64,000 nucleotides of DNA from Gemmata massiliana (GTDB lineage: Bacteria; Planctomycetota; Planctomycetia; Gemmatales; Gemmataceae). The notes under the pieces were generated by a model. The model had not been told where the DNA came from. It worked only from the letters and a program-made list of their open reading frames with translations, and searched no databases. Made by a program: the position numbers and the translations under genes. This document shows positions 7,888-16,836 of the stretch, piece by piece. How positions within the stretch are numbered: the first letter of the stretch is position 1; each line of letters starts with the position of its first letter. The stretch is taken from assembly GCF_901538265.1 (NCBI RefSeq), contig NZ_LR593886.1:1860001-1924000 (forward strand), given 5' to 3'.

Positions 7888-9849
7888 CTACCACGTCCAA
7901 TCGACGCGGTAGACGTGGTTCGCTTTGGGGCTGGGGATCTCCCAATACAGCCAGCTCTTGTCCTCGGCCGCGACGGTGATGAGCGGGCCGGTGTAAGGCC
8001 GCGGGTCTTCTCGCTTCGTCGGGTCTTCGCGCTTGGTTGGTGCGTAAAGAAACTTGTGCTCGCGGAACGGGCGGTTCTCGGGGAACAGCACCAGCATGGA
8101 CGCCTTCACCGAGCCCTCGTAGCCGATCACCCCGAACCACTGCTCGTTGGGCGACTGGAGCGAGTTCCAGTACGTGCTGGTGTACCGCAGCGTGAACTCC
8201 TGCTTCACCGGGATGTCGCGCACGTCGAGCACGAGCTGTCGCACCTTCATCGCCTGGTCGCCCACGAAACCGGGGCGCTCTGTGCTGAACGCGCGGGCCT
8301 TCTTGGGCGTCGGCAGCACCGCGCGATTGATCACGTCGCGCCCCGTCGTCCGCGTTTCGATGCGCAGCTCGTCGGCCGGGGCGATCTTCATCATCTCGCG
8401 CCGGGTGAAGTACACCACCGAGCACTCGTCGTTCGGGTCGTTCGGGTTCAGTTGCTTCCACCCGCGCATGTCGATGACCCGTTCGTCCTTGAACACGTTG
8501 AACCGCGAGTAGTCCGTCGGCGGCAGTTCGGCGTGCGCCGCCAATTTGTGCGGTGACGTGCGGTCCGGTTTGGGTTCCGCGAGTCGGAGCGCGCTGACCT
8601 GATTGGCCACCTCCTGGCGCAAGAGCACGAGTGCGGCGTCCGGTTCCTTGGGTTTTCCCGAATCGTCGCTCGCGGCGGGTGTATCCGGCGATTGGGGCTG
8701 TTGGCGACTCAGTGGGGACGGGAGGAGCCACGCTGCGAGAATCAGGGCGATGAGTACGCTGAGTGCAGCAACCGGGCGCCACCACCGGTGGGCCAGTTTC
8801 GTGCCCGTGTACCACAACCCGGTGCGCGGGCCGAGGAGCGCTTCGCCGTTGAGGTACCGCTGGAGGTCGTCGGCCAGTGCCGCGGCGCTCGTGTACCGTT
8901 CGGCCGGTTCCTTCGCCAAACACTTCTGGCAGATCAGATCGAGGTCGCGGGGCACGCCGGGGGCGCGTCGCGCGGCCAACTCCGGCTCGTCGCTAATCAC
9001 CTGCCGAATCACGGACCACGCATCACTGCCCTTGAAGGGCACGGACCCGCACAGACACTCGTACAGGATGACGCCCAGCGCGTACACGTCGGACGCCGGG
9101 CCGATGTTCTTCGTCTCGCCCTTCGCCTGTTCGGGCGACATGTAGGCCGGTGTACCCATCACGGCGCCGGTCTGCGTGAGCTCGGCGCCGTTGCGCTTCG
9201 CCAGCCCGAAGTCCATCACCTTCGGCTCGCCCCACGGTTCCGAAGCGGCGTCCGGTGAGTCGAGCAGCACGTTGTGCGGTTTGAGGTCGCGGTGAACGAT
9301 CCCGCGGTCGTGGGCGGCTTGTACGCCGCGCGCGATCTTGACCACGAGTTCCGCCGCCGCACGCGGAGCCATCTTCCCGGATGTGCGGAGGCGCTGGGCG
9401 AGGCTCCCGCCCTCCAGACACTCCATCGCCATGTACGGGCACCCATGTGCCTCACCGCTATCGAAAATCTGAATCACGTTCGCGTGGCGAATATCGGCGA
9501 CCGCCTGGGCTTCGGTAACGAACCGGGCGATGTCGCGTGCGTCGGCGTGCCCGCTGTTCAGGACCATCTTGAGCGCGACGACGCGGTTCAGCTTGAGGTG
9601 CCGGGCCTTGTAAACGACCCCCATCCCCCCGCGCCCGAGTTCGCCAATGATCTCGTAGCCCGCGATGACGCTCCCCGGACCCGTCGGCGCGATCGCGGCC
9701 GCCACGCGCCGGATCTGATCGGGCGTCTGCGCGAGCGTTTCGGCGTGCGGCACGGCCTCGATGCTGCTCGTCGCGGAAGCGGCGGCAGTGAGGGCCGGAT
9801 CGTCGGCGGGTATTGCGGCTCGCGGGGCCTGTTGGGTCTCGTCGCTCAT
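7888..9849 (-). CDS. PknB-type Ser/Thr protein kinase with transmembrane helix and unknown C-terminal domain
   Basis: The 653-residue protein starts at ATG 9849. A disordered 60-residue N-terminus leads into a full kinase domain (about 66-335): glycine loop GRGGMGVVYKA, catalytic Lys in VVALKM, HRDLKPHNVLL catalytic loop, MDFGLAKR for Mg binding, and MSPEQAKGE in the activation segment. All key residues are present, so it should be active. A transmembrane helix (ALSVLIALILAAWLLPS, near residue 365) places the C-terminal 270 residues outside the cytoplasm. That part lacks PASTA repeats; it contains a beta-rich region (RFNVFKDERVIDMRGW) that I do not recognise and that could be the sensor domain. 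The gene is convergent with the zinc-ribbon gene and divergent from an ECF sigma factor gene, a neighbourhood typical of planctomycete signalling. Confidence 0.93.
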   Translation of the reverse strand: MSDETQQAPRAAIPADDPALTAAASATSSIEAVPHAETLAQTPDQIRRVAAAIAPTGPGSVIAGYEIIGELGRGGMGVVYKARHLKLNRVVALKMVLNSGHADARDIARFVTEAQAVADIRHANVIQIFDSGEAHGCPYMAMECLEGGSLAQRLRTSGKMAPRAAAELVVKIARGVQAAHDRGIVHRDLKPHNVLLDSPDAASEPWGEPKVMDFGLAKRNGAELTQTGAVMGTPAYMSPEQAKGETKNIGPASDVYALGVILYECLCGSVPFKGSDAWSVIRQVISDEPELAARRAPGVPRDLDLICQKCLAKEPAERYTSAAALADDLQRYLNGEALLGPRTGLWYTGTKLAHRWWRPVAALSVLIALILAAWLLPSPLSRQQPQSPDTPAASDDSGKPKEPDAALVLLRQEVANQVSALRLAEPKPDRTSPHKLAAHAELPPTDYSRFNVFKDERVIDMRGWKQLNPNDPNDECSVVYFTRREMMKIAPADELRIETRTTGRDVINRAVLPTPKKARAFSTERPGFVGDQAMKVRQLVLDVRDIPVKQEFTLRYTSTYWNSLQSPNEQWFGVIGYEGSVKASMLVLFPENRPFREHKFLYAPTKREDPTKREDPRPYTGPLITVAAEDKSWLYWEIPSPKANHVYRVDWTW

Positions 9850-10066
9850 AAAGCCAGTACGGGGACAGAGGCGCTTAACGCCAGTGTACCTTATTCACGA
9901 AGGGCTGGGGTAGGATGGCGGAACTTATTTCAGGTGAATCATTTAAGCGTAGTATTGGCGGCAATTTCTGGCCCCGAACGGCACGCCACAAAAAGGTTGT
10001 GTGCGGTGTGGCGTTCACCGGACACTACATCGGTGGGACTGGTGTACTCGTTCGGGGCTTCGACCA

Positions 10067-11662
10067 ATGACCATTCGGGCCGCGCGACTGCTGGACCATC
10101 TCAACCGGCTAACGACTTCGGTGGATCTGGAGACGCTGAGCGACAGTGCCTTGTTGACTCGCTTCGCCCGGCAGCACGACCACAGCGCGTTTACGACCCT
10201 GGTCGCGCGCCACGGGTCTATGGTTTACAACGTCTGTTACCGTCGACTCGGCAACGTTCACGCGGCCGAAGATGCGTTTCAAGCTGCCTTTCTGGTGCTG
10301 GCACGCAAAGCGGGCTCGTTGCGCTGTCATTCACTAACAGCCTGGCTCCACGGTGTCGCCGTTCGCGTCGCCCTCAATGCCCGACGAGCGATTCAGCGCT
10401 GTCCCGTTCGCGAAACCCTCACCGCTACCGGCGAGATACCCGGTGCCCACACCGATCCGCTTTTCCGATTGAGCGTTCACGAACTGCTCCAGGCGCTCGA
10501 GGAAGAGGTTCAGCGCCTACCGCGGGCTTATCGACTGGCCGTGGTGCTGTGCTGCTTGGAAGGGCTCAGCCAAGAAGAGGCGGCCCACCGGCTCGGCTGG
10601 ACGGTTGGTTCGGTGAAGGGGCGGCTCGAACGCGGGCGGACCCGGTTGCGCGAATTACTGGCGCGCCGCGGACTGGTCCCTGCCGTGGTCGCGACGGTCC
10701 TGCAAGCCACGCGGAACGAGCTGTCCGCGGCTCTGACGGTACGGGCGGTTAAAGTCGCCCTGGCTTCTCGGGAATTGGAGTCCCCGCACCAAGCCGTTGT
10801 GTCCGGCGAAGTCTTGCGCCTGGCCCAACACACTCTGAAAGGAATGAGCATGTTCAAATGGAAGTTGGCCGTTGCCCTGGCCCTATTCTTGGGCGTCACC
10901 ACGTTCGGCGCGTTCGCTCAGCGGGACGGTCAAGACAAGGAGGCCGCTGACAAGAAGTCGCCACCGATGATGGTGACCGTGGACCTCAACGACGGCTCGC
11001 GGGTGGTGGGGAAGTCGGACGCCCTCAAAGAACTGTTACTGCGGGTGAGCTTCGGCGAGGTGCGCATCCCCGTAGAACAGGTCGCGTCCATGCAGTTCAA
11101 GGACGATCAGGGCGGGACCGTGGTCCGGTTCCACAACGGCGATCAGTTGACCGGGACTCTTGATCTGAAGGCGCTCGGCGATCTGAAGATCGTAACCGCG
11201 CTGGGCGAAACCAAGGTTCCGCTCAAACTCGTAACCGCGTGCAAACTGGAAGCCGCCCCTGGCCGAGCAAAGGTCACGGCACGCGCCAGCAGCATCGGCG
11301 AAGGCACCGACCCGAACAACCCCTTCCGGCACGACGACGACACCCGTTGGAATTCCGGCGGGTACGCGCCGGCCTGGATCGAAGCGGACCTGGGCGCGGT
11401 GCGGACGCTGGACCGGATCACTCTCGTCATCGGTCAGCACCCCAAAGGGGAAACGGAACACGAGATTTGGGTGTCCGACGAGCCAATTGGTGACGACCGA
11501 ACGAAAGCCAAGCGGGTTCATACGTTCCGCGGCGAGACGGATAACGATCAGGAGCTGAAGTTCACGTTCGCCGCAAAATCCACCGCACGTTACGTGCAGA
11601 TTTACACGACGGCATCGCCGTCCTGGGTGGACTGGCACAACATCGATTTGCAGGTTCGGTAG
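10067..11662 (+). CDS. ECF sigma factor fused to a transmembrane helix and an extracytoplasmic discoidin-like domain
   Basis: The ATG at 10067 gives a 531-residue protein; the frame is open to 10001 but without sigma-like residues. Sigma region 2 is at about 25-95 (HSAFTTLVARHGSMVYNV, then NVHAAEDAFQAAFLVLARKAG) and region 4 at about 145-200 (LPRAYRLAVVLCCLEGLSQ, helix-turn-helix EEAAHRLGWTVGSVKGRLERG). A hydrophobic helix follows (about 262-285, WKLAVALALFLGVTTFGAFA), then a beta-rich segment with repeated DGSRVVGKSDAL/NGDQLTGTLDL-like elements, and a C-terminal F5/8 type C-like domain (about 400-531, WIEADLGAVRTLDRITLVIG through ARYVQIYT). Fusing the sigma domain to an external domain could let it sense an envelope ligand without a separate anti-sigma factor; release from the membrane would be needed and is inferred. 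Confidence 0.88.
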   Translation: MTIRAARLLDHLNRLTTSVDLETLSDSALLTRFARQHDHSAFTTLVARHGSMVYNVCYRRLGNVHAAEDAFQAAFLVLARKAGSLRCHSLTAWLHGVAVRVALNARRAIQRCPVRETLTATGEIPGAHTDPLFRLSVHELLQALEEEVQRLPRAYRLAVVLCCLEGLSQEEAAHRLGWTVGSVKGRLERGRTRLRELLARRGLVPAVVATVLQATRNELSAALTVRAVKVALASRELESPHQAVVSGEVLRLAQHTLKGMSMFKWKLAVALALFLGVTTFGAFAQRDGQDKEAADKKSPPMMVTVDLNDGSRVVGKSDALKELLLRVSFGEVRIPVEQVASMQFKDDQGGTVVRFHNGDQLTGTLDLKALGDLKIVTALGETKVPLKLVTACKLEAAPGRAKVTARASSIGEGTDPNNPFRHDDDTRWNSGGYAPAWIEADLGAVRTLDRITLVIGQHPKGETEHEIWVSDEPIGDDRTKAKRVHTFRGETDNDQELKFTFAAKSTARYVQIYTTASPSWVDWHNIDLQVR

Positions 11663-11693
11663 CGGAGGGCGGGGAGAAGAACTCAGACGGTAC

Positions 11694-11727
11694 GAGATCG
11701 GGGCGCGCAATTGTGCGCCCCGATCTC
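11694..11727. terminator. Bidirectional hairpin terminator
   Basis: A perfect 13-bp stem (GAGATCGGGGCGC / GCGCCCCGATCTC) with an 8-nt loop lies between two convergent genes, 32 nt after the sigma factor stop and 25 nt from the stop of the iron-sulfur protein. Position and stem strength argue for a shared terminator, although the T-run is weak. Confidence 0.7.
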
Positions 11728-11751
11728 ATTAACGACTTCGCAAAACTTGGC

Positions 11752-14514
11752 TCAATCGTGCGTTTCGAGCCGATGGAGGATCTCGTCGAGCAGCGCGGGG
11801 CCGGTCTTGCGGTACGCGGCCTCGTGCGGGCACGCCTGCACGCAGTACGGTTCGTCGCCGTTGCACAGGTCGCAGTTCACCGCGCGCCGGGCCGCGGTCA
11901 TGTGCGGGTTGCCGCCGGGGATTTCGGCCGCGGCCGGGTTCGGGGTACCGCGCGGGACCATGTGAATCGCCCCGTAGGGGCAGTTCCGCTCGCACAGCCC
12001 GCACCCGATGCAGTGGTTCTCGATGACCACTTCTAGGTGGTTCCCGCGCCGGTGAATCGCGTCGACCGGGCACCCTTCCATGCAGTACGGCTTGTGGCAC
12101 GATCGGCACGACGTCGCCACCAAGAAGTCGCCGAACCGCAACCCCTCACGCAGCAGGCGTGCGTTACCGTCGTGGGAGTCGGCACAGGCGCGGGTGCATT
12201 CGTCGCACCGCGTGCAACTCTTCAGGTCCAGCACCAGTAGCTTCTGACCCTGGTACAAGCCCTGGCGGACGTAGTCGCGTAGCACCGCGGGCGGTGGGGC
12301 CTTCTCGACTCCGGGCACCGCGGGGCGCGGCGCGGACTTCATGCCGTCCTTGAGCGCCGGGAACCGGTCGCAGAGCTTACGGAACACGGGGCCGGGCACG
12401 CGGACGACCTCGACCGGGTCGAGCGCGGCGATGGTCGCAGTGCGGGTGCCGGGGCGATCGGACAGGAGGCCCGTTTCGCCGAAGCTGTCGCCGACGGACA
12501 GGAGGCGGAGCACCTGTTCGCCGCCCCCGGCCGTGGTGAAGACGCGCACGGTGCCGAGCCGGATGATGTAGAACGCCGCGGCCGTGTCGCCCTCGGCGAT
12601 GATCGTTTCGCCCGCGGCGACGCGCCCGAACTGCACGCCCTCGGTGAGCAGGAACGTGACCGCCAGTTGGCGCTCCATCGTGTCGAGCAACTGGAAGATG
12701 CGCCCGTTCTGCACGCCCGTCTGGATCGCGCGCAGGGTGTACATTTCCTGAATGTCTTCCCGCGCGGACGCGGCCCGCTGCATCATGTCGAGCATGTTGC
12801 GCGTGATCTCGTACACGATGACCGGCCCGGACCGCGTGGGGTGCGGGGTGACGGTCGGCCAACCGTTCTCGTCGGTCCCGAGCACGAGTTCGCGGTTGCC
12901 CGTCTCCGCGACGCCGATCACGCTCGCGACGCGCGGGCGCTGGGTGACGCACGTCATTTCCCCGAGCACCAGTTCGTCGCCCATCGCGACCTTCACGAGA
13001 TCGCCGTACCCGGCAGCCTTCGTGTTACTGGGTTTCTTGCCGAACAAGCTCGCGAAGAACCCGGGCTTCTGTGTCGCCACCGCGCCGCGGATGTAGATCT
13101 CGAACGTGCCCGAGCCCTGCAGCAGGAACGCGGTGCTCCCGTACTCGCCCTCTTCGCACAGCACCTTCTTTTCGCCCGGCTCGATCTCCCACTTGCGCAC
13201 TGCGCCCTCGTTCCACTTCAGGTACGAGTACGGGATCGAGCGGAACGGGAACACGACCCGCGGGCCGCGCGTGGGGCTCTCGTAGAGCAGCCAGACCTGC
13301 TGCATCTCGTCGGCGGTGAGGAACCCGGACGACTTCGGGAACGACGTGTTCGGGTTCACCGGGATCTGTTCCGGCGAGTCCTCCCAGGCCCGCGGGCGCA
13401 CGCGGCGCCGCAGCGAGAGCGCCCCGGTCGGGCAACTGTTCATGCACTCGCCGCACTGCACGCAGGTCGAGTCGCGCATGATCGAGTCGAGGTCGAAGCT
13501 AATGCGCGTGCCGTACCCCTTACCGGTGTGCCCGATCACCTTGAACGGCTTCACCTCCGAGCACGCGCGCACGCACCGGTCGCACAAAATGCACCGGTCG
13601 TGGTCCACCACCACGGTGCGCGACGAGTACGGGTAGTTGTCGTCGATCAGCGCGTTCCATTCTTCCCACGCGGGGCGCAGGTCGGACCGCTCTTCGTTCA
13701 GTTCTTTCGCTTCGAGGGTCGGCAGCAGCGGCAGTTCGATGCGCCGGGACTTGGGAATCGCTTCCTGTGCGGTGTTGCGGCTGGGCAGTTCCGGGGCGCG
13801 CTGAAGGCTGTCGCGCACCTTGAATTCCACCTCGTCGTCGCGCACCTCGATCACACCGAGGGACCGTGCGACCGTGCTCAGTTCGTCTTCATAACGGCGG
13901 GGAGGGGTAAGCGGTTCGTGGCAGTGGTCCGCGACCAGGAACTCGGCGAGCATGCGGATGGACGAGTTCACGTCGCCCGCGGCGCGCTCGATCACCTTTT
14001 CGTCGGCCGTGGTGCGCTTTTCCGGGTTGTAGCCCCACATCCCGGCGCGCGTGGTGACCACCATGTTCGTTTCGATGCGGTGCTGGCACGCGGGCACCAG
14101 TTTGCGCCCGGCCGTTAGCTTGCCGCGCTTCATGCTGCTGATGTGAACCGAGCACATGCGGCACACGGCCACCGGCGCGACGTGGCGCTGGTGGCACAGC
14201 ACGGGGATGCGGCTCTTCAGTTCCTCGTCGGACCACAGACCCTGTTCGACGAGCGCGGCCGCGGCGTCGTAGATGGTCGTGGTGCGCGGGATCTCCTTAC
14301 CGTCCGCGTCGCGGAGCACGTTGCCCTGGGAGTCGGTCTTCGGAACCGCGCGCGGCACCTCGACCGCGTACCCGTCGATGACGATGGTCACCAGGTCGTT
14401 GAAGCGGTCGCGCGTTTCCTTCTCGCGGCGCACGAGGACGTCGTTGTCGTCGCGGGCGAAGAGGGATTCCTCTTCGCGGCCGAGAGAGATATCGGGATCG
14501 GCGAAGTCGGGCAT
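11752..14514 (-). CDS. Iron-sulfur electron-transfer protein: NuoG-like N-terminus, two cyclic-nucleotide-binding-like domains, HybA/DmsB-like C-terminus
   Basis: The 920-residue protein has no signal peptide. About residues 30-155 match the plant-type [2Fe-2S] domain of NuoG/HoxU (VLCHQRH..., VCRMCSVH, then a distal Cys). The following NuoG H-C-C-C cluster site is altered (only DHCHEP is seen). Residues about 300-365 carry a two-[4Fe-4S] ferredoxin (CILCDRCVRAC and CVQCGECMNSCP). Two cyclic-nucleotide-binding-like beta barrels follow: about 440-545 and a clearer one at about 635-710 (AGETIIAEGDTAAAFYI, GDSFGETGLL). Residues about 758-910 form a four-cluster ferredoxin of the HybA/DmsB type (CTRCDECTRAC, CRSCHKPYCMEGCP, CIGCGLCERNCP, CDLCNGDEPYCVQACP). 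No molybdopterin domain is present. It should pass electrons from the NuoE-NuoF fusion encoded immediately upstream to a further acceptor, with activity possibly tuned by a nucleotide; both points are inferred. Confidence 0.88.
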   Translation of the reverse strand: MPDFADPDISLGREEESLFARDDNDVLVRREKETRDRFNDLVTIVIDGYAVEVPRAVPKTDSQGNVLRDADGKEIPRTTTIYDAAAALVEQGLWSDEELKSRIPVLCHQRHVAPVAVCRMCSVHISSMKRGKLTAGRKLVPACQHRIETNMVVTTRAGMWGYNPEKRTTADEKVIERAAGDVNSSIRMLAEFLVADHCHEPLTPPRRYEDELSTVARSLGVIEVRDDEVEFKVRDSLQRAPELPSRNTAQEAIPKSRRIELPLLPTLEAKELNEERSDLRPAWEEWNALIDDNYPYSSRTVVVDHDRCILCDRCVRACSEVKPFKVIGHTGKGYGTRISFDLDSIMRDSTCVQCGECMNSCPTGALSLRRRVRPRAWEDSPEQIPVNPNTSFPKSSGFLTADEMQQVWLLYESPTRGPRVVFPFRSIPYSYLKWNEGAVRKWEIEPGEKKVLCEEGEYGSTAFLLQGSGTFEIYIRGAVATQKPGFFASLFGKKPSNTKAAGYGDLVKVAMGDELVLGEMTCVTQRPRVASVIGVAETGNRELVLGTDENGWPTVTPHPTRSGPVIVYEITRNMLDMMQRAASAREDIQEMYTLRAIQTGVQNGRIFQLLDTMERQLAVTFLLTEGVQFGRVAAGETIIAEGDTAAAFYIIRLGTVRVFTTAGGGEQVLRLLSVGDSFGETGLLSDRPGTRTATIAALDPVEVVRVPGPVFRKLCDRFPALKDGMKSAPRPAVPGVEKAPPPAVLRDYVRQGLYQGQKLLVLDLKSCTRCDECTRACADSHDGNARLLREGLRFGDFLVATSCRSCHKPYCMEGCPVDAIHRRGNHLEVVIENHCIGCGLCERNCPYGAIHMVPRGTPNPAAAEIPGGNPHMTAARRAVNCDLCNGDEPYCVQACPHEAAYRKTGPALLDEILHRLETHD

Positions 14515-14573
14515 GGTGGAAACTCACGCGGGCGCTGAACGAGTTCGGCGATTCCGGACGGTAAGTGTTCTGT

Positions 14574-14716
14574 ACCCCGAAGGGGTTACATAACGCAGCC
14601 CAGGGGCGCACAGCGCACCCTGGGAATCCAACGGCCGCAATAACGCTCTCTTTGTTCCCCAGGGTGCGCTCGCGTCGCGGTCGACCCTGGGCTGCGTTAT
14701 GCAACCCCTTCGGGGT
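14574..14716. repeat. Nested palindromic element between the two NADH-module genes
   Basis: Arms at 14574-14605 and 14685-14716 are inverted copies of a 32-nt sequence with one mismatch, beginning ACCCCGAAGGGGTT and containing GCAGCCCAGGG. Inside lies a second, perfect 12-nt inverted pair (GCGCACCCTGGG at 14613-14624 and its complement at 14658-14669). It fills the 209-bp gap between the NuoE-NuoF gene and the iron-sulfur gene, so both should be transcribed through it; the RNA could fold into a long cruciform-like hairpin. The ACCCCGAAGGGGT core reappears in the array at 38471-38709. Confidence 0.85.
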
Positions 14717-14723
14717 AAAATCC

Positions 14724-16772
14724 TCAGCCCCGCGGCTTCTTCTGGGTGTCTTCCATGAAGTACGAGAGCGCGGTGGCGAGCGGGATGGGGGCGACGTACC
14801 CCAACCCGCAGATCGACGTTAGCTGCAACGTCTTGGTGATTTCCTTCACGTCGGACTTGATGCGCTCGGCCTCCTCCCCGGCAACCGGCTTGCCGGAGTC
14901 GCGGCGCGTGAGGAGTTCCTGGCCGATCTGCACCAACTTCTGCGACCCGAGCCGGCACGGGATGCACTTGCCACACGACTCGTTGCGGTAGAACTCGGTA
15001 TAGTTCACCGCCTGGTCGAGCAGGTCCACGGTACCCGCGTACACGGCGATCGCGGCGCCGAGCATCGGCTCGACCGGGAACCGTAGAGCGCCGTTCATGT
15101 GGCGGAAGAAGTTCAGGTCGAGCGGCACTTTCAGCAGGTCCAGTTCCGTTGCGCCCATCGGGATGTGGGTGCGGAGGAACCACGCCATGTAGTCGGCGTC
15201 CTGTGCGGAGCGCTCGCGGATCTTGGCGACCGCGTCGGCGCGCTTCTTCTCGTCGAACTTCGGGTCGATGGGGATCTTCGCGGGCAACAGCCCGCCGGAC
15301 GGACCGGACGCCGCGACCGCCCGGAGCGGCCCCGTGATCCCGCCGCAATACTTGTCGCCGGTGAACAGTTCGCCCAGCGTCAGGCCCACAGCGACCTCGT
15401 AGACCCCGGGGCGGGCCACGTCGCCACTCACGGAGAATAGTCGGCGCCCGCCGAACTTGATCTTCGGGTCCGCGGCCAGGCGCCAGCCACCCATCTCGTA
15501 CTTGTCGCCGCCGAACAGCACGATGCCCGGCGCCCAGGCGAGCGTCTCCACGTTGTTCACGACCGTGGGTCGGTCGCGCAGGCCGTTGGTTGTCAGTTCG
15601 GGCGGACGGTTGCGGGGCTGCCCGCGCCGGTCCTCCATCGCCTCAATGAGCGCGGACTGTTCGCCGCAAATGTACCCGCCGGGGCTCTCAAACACTTCGA
15701 CCGAGAAGTTGCGCCCGGAGCCGAAGATGTTCTCGCCGCACGCGCCCATTTCGCGCGCCCGCTCGATCTCCTCGCGGACCGCGTGGATCTGTTCGTGGTA
15801 CTCGTGGCGGATGAAGATGTACCCGGCCGATCCGCCGGTCATGAGGCCCGCGAGGATCACGCCCTCGACAACGAGGTGCGGCATCCGCAGCAGAATCTCG
15901 CGGTCCTTGAACGTGCCCGGTTCGCTCTCGTCGCCGTTGCACACGACGTATTTTTCCGTGCCCGACTCGCGCCACACGTCGAGCCACTTTTGGTACGCGG
16001 GCGCGCCGGCCCCGCCCATCCCGAGCAGGTTGGACGTCTTCAGTTCCCACAGCAGCGGGTGGAACCGCTGGACGTAGTTCTCCAGATCCTTACCGCCCAT
16101 GTCGCGGGGCGGGGGCACGAGCGGCCGGATCAGCTTCGACAGATAGTCGGTAAAACGCTTGATGGCGCGGTAGTCGCGGGGCCAGCGCTGGCGCCCGTAC
16201 ACGTCCAGCGACCAGCCGGCCGCGGGAAGGGGAGGGTGGGCGTTGTCACCGTCGGATGGAGGAGTCGAGTAGCCGCGGTTCGAGTTCGTGTGCGGCGGGT
16301 ACTCGGCGTCCGGATCGGGGGCGGGCGGGTCGCGGTCGTCGGCCAGCGCGCGGAGCACCTCTTCCAGATCCTGACCCGGGCGGTTCGCGTACACCCAGGC
16401 GTGAACGCCTTCGGGCATCGGGCGCTTCTCGACCCAGACGGCCGGTGCGCGGTCGCACCGGCCCAGGCACGACACGCCCTCGACGCAGATCTTCTTCCCG
16501 GTGCGCTCCGACAGCTCGGTCGCGAGTACGGGTAGGCCGGTCCGCTCGTTGAGCAGCGCCGCGGACCCGCGCAGGTGGCACGTCATGTCGCGGCAGACGC
16601 GCATCTCGATGTCGGGCGGGTTGGTCCGTTCGAGCTTGAACGCGGGGAAGAAGCTGCTCACCTCTTCCAGCCGGTACATGGGCACGTCGATTTCGCGCGA
16701 AAGCTCCTTCAGCTCCCGATCGGGAAGGAAGCCGAACCGGTTTTGGATGTCGCGGAGCCGCTGGACGATCAT
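14724..16772 (-). CDS. NuoE-NuoF fusion: NADH-oxidising flavin/iron-sulfur subunit
   Basis: The 682-residue protein begins with a NuoE/HoxE-type thioredoxin-like [2Fe-2S] domain (about residues 1-135; VCRDMTCH and CLGRC carry the four ligand cysteines). A Pro/Asp-rich linker leads to a NuoF/HoxF domain (about 215-670): FMN loop GMGGAGAPAYQKW, NADH/FMN region NGDESEPGTFKDREILL, SPGGYICGEQSALIEAMED, an SLBB-type segment, and the [4Fe-4S] motif ESCGKCIPCRLGS with the final Cys in SICGLG. All binding residues appear intact, so NADH oxidation is expected. It is cytoplasmic and soluble. It lies upstream of, and 209 bp from, the NuoG-like iron-sulfur gene. The rest of complex I is not in this unit, so this resembles the diaphorase module of NAD-linked hydrogenases used with a different acceptor. 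Confidence 0.92.
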   Translation of the reverse strand: MIVQRLRDIQNRFGFLPDRELKELSREIDVPMYRLEEVSSFFPAFKLERTNPPDIEMRVCRDMTCHLRGSAALLNERTGLPVLATELSERTGKKICVEGVSCLGRCDRAPAVWVEKRPMPEGVHAWVYANRPGQDLEEVLRALADDRDPPAPDPDAEYPPHTNSNRGYSTPPSDGDNAHPPLPAAGWSLDVYGRQRWPRDYRAIKRFTDYLSKLIRPLVPPPRDMGGKDLENYVQRFHPLLWELKTSNLLGMGGAGAPAYQKWLDVWRESGTEKYVVCNGDESEPGTFKDREILLRMPHLVVEGVILAGLMTGGSAGYIFIRHEYHEQIHAVREEIERAREMGACGENIFGSGRNFSVEVFESPGGYICGEQSALIEAMEDRRGQPRNRPPELTTNGLRDRPTVVNNVETLAWAPGIVLFGGDKYEMGGWRLAADPKIKFGGRRLFSVSGDVARPGVYEVAVGLTLGELFTGDKYCGGITGPLRAVAASGPSGGLLPAKIPIDPKFDEKKRADAVAKIRERSAQDADYMAWFLRTHIPMGATELDLLKVPLDLNFFRHMNGALRFPVEPMLGAAIAVYAGTVDLLDQAVNYTEFYRNESCGKCIPCRLGSQKLVQIGQELLTRRDSGKPVAGEEAERIKSDVKEITKTLQLTSICGLGYVAPIPLATALSYFMEDTQKKPRG

Positions 16773-16836
16773 CGAAGAACCTGATGGTTGGCGCCTGGAG
16801 TTCCAGAGAACAGACGTCCGAAGACTCCGTTTTCTG

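Noticed and set aside
12667..14118. 483-codon open frame antisense to the iron-sulfur gene
   Set aside because: The opposite strand encodes ferredoxin cysteine motifs and nucleotide-binding domains. The antisense product is Arg/His/Val-rich noise typical of GC-rich shadow frames.
14574..14716. Insertion sequence or tRNA
   Set aside because: No transposase frame exists between the arms and there is no cloverleaf or CCA end; it is a short palindromic element.
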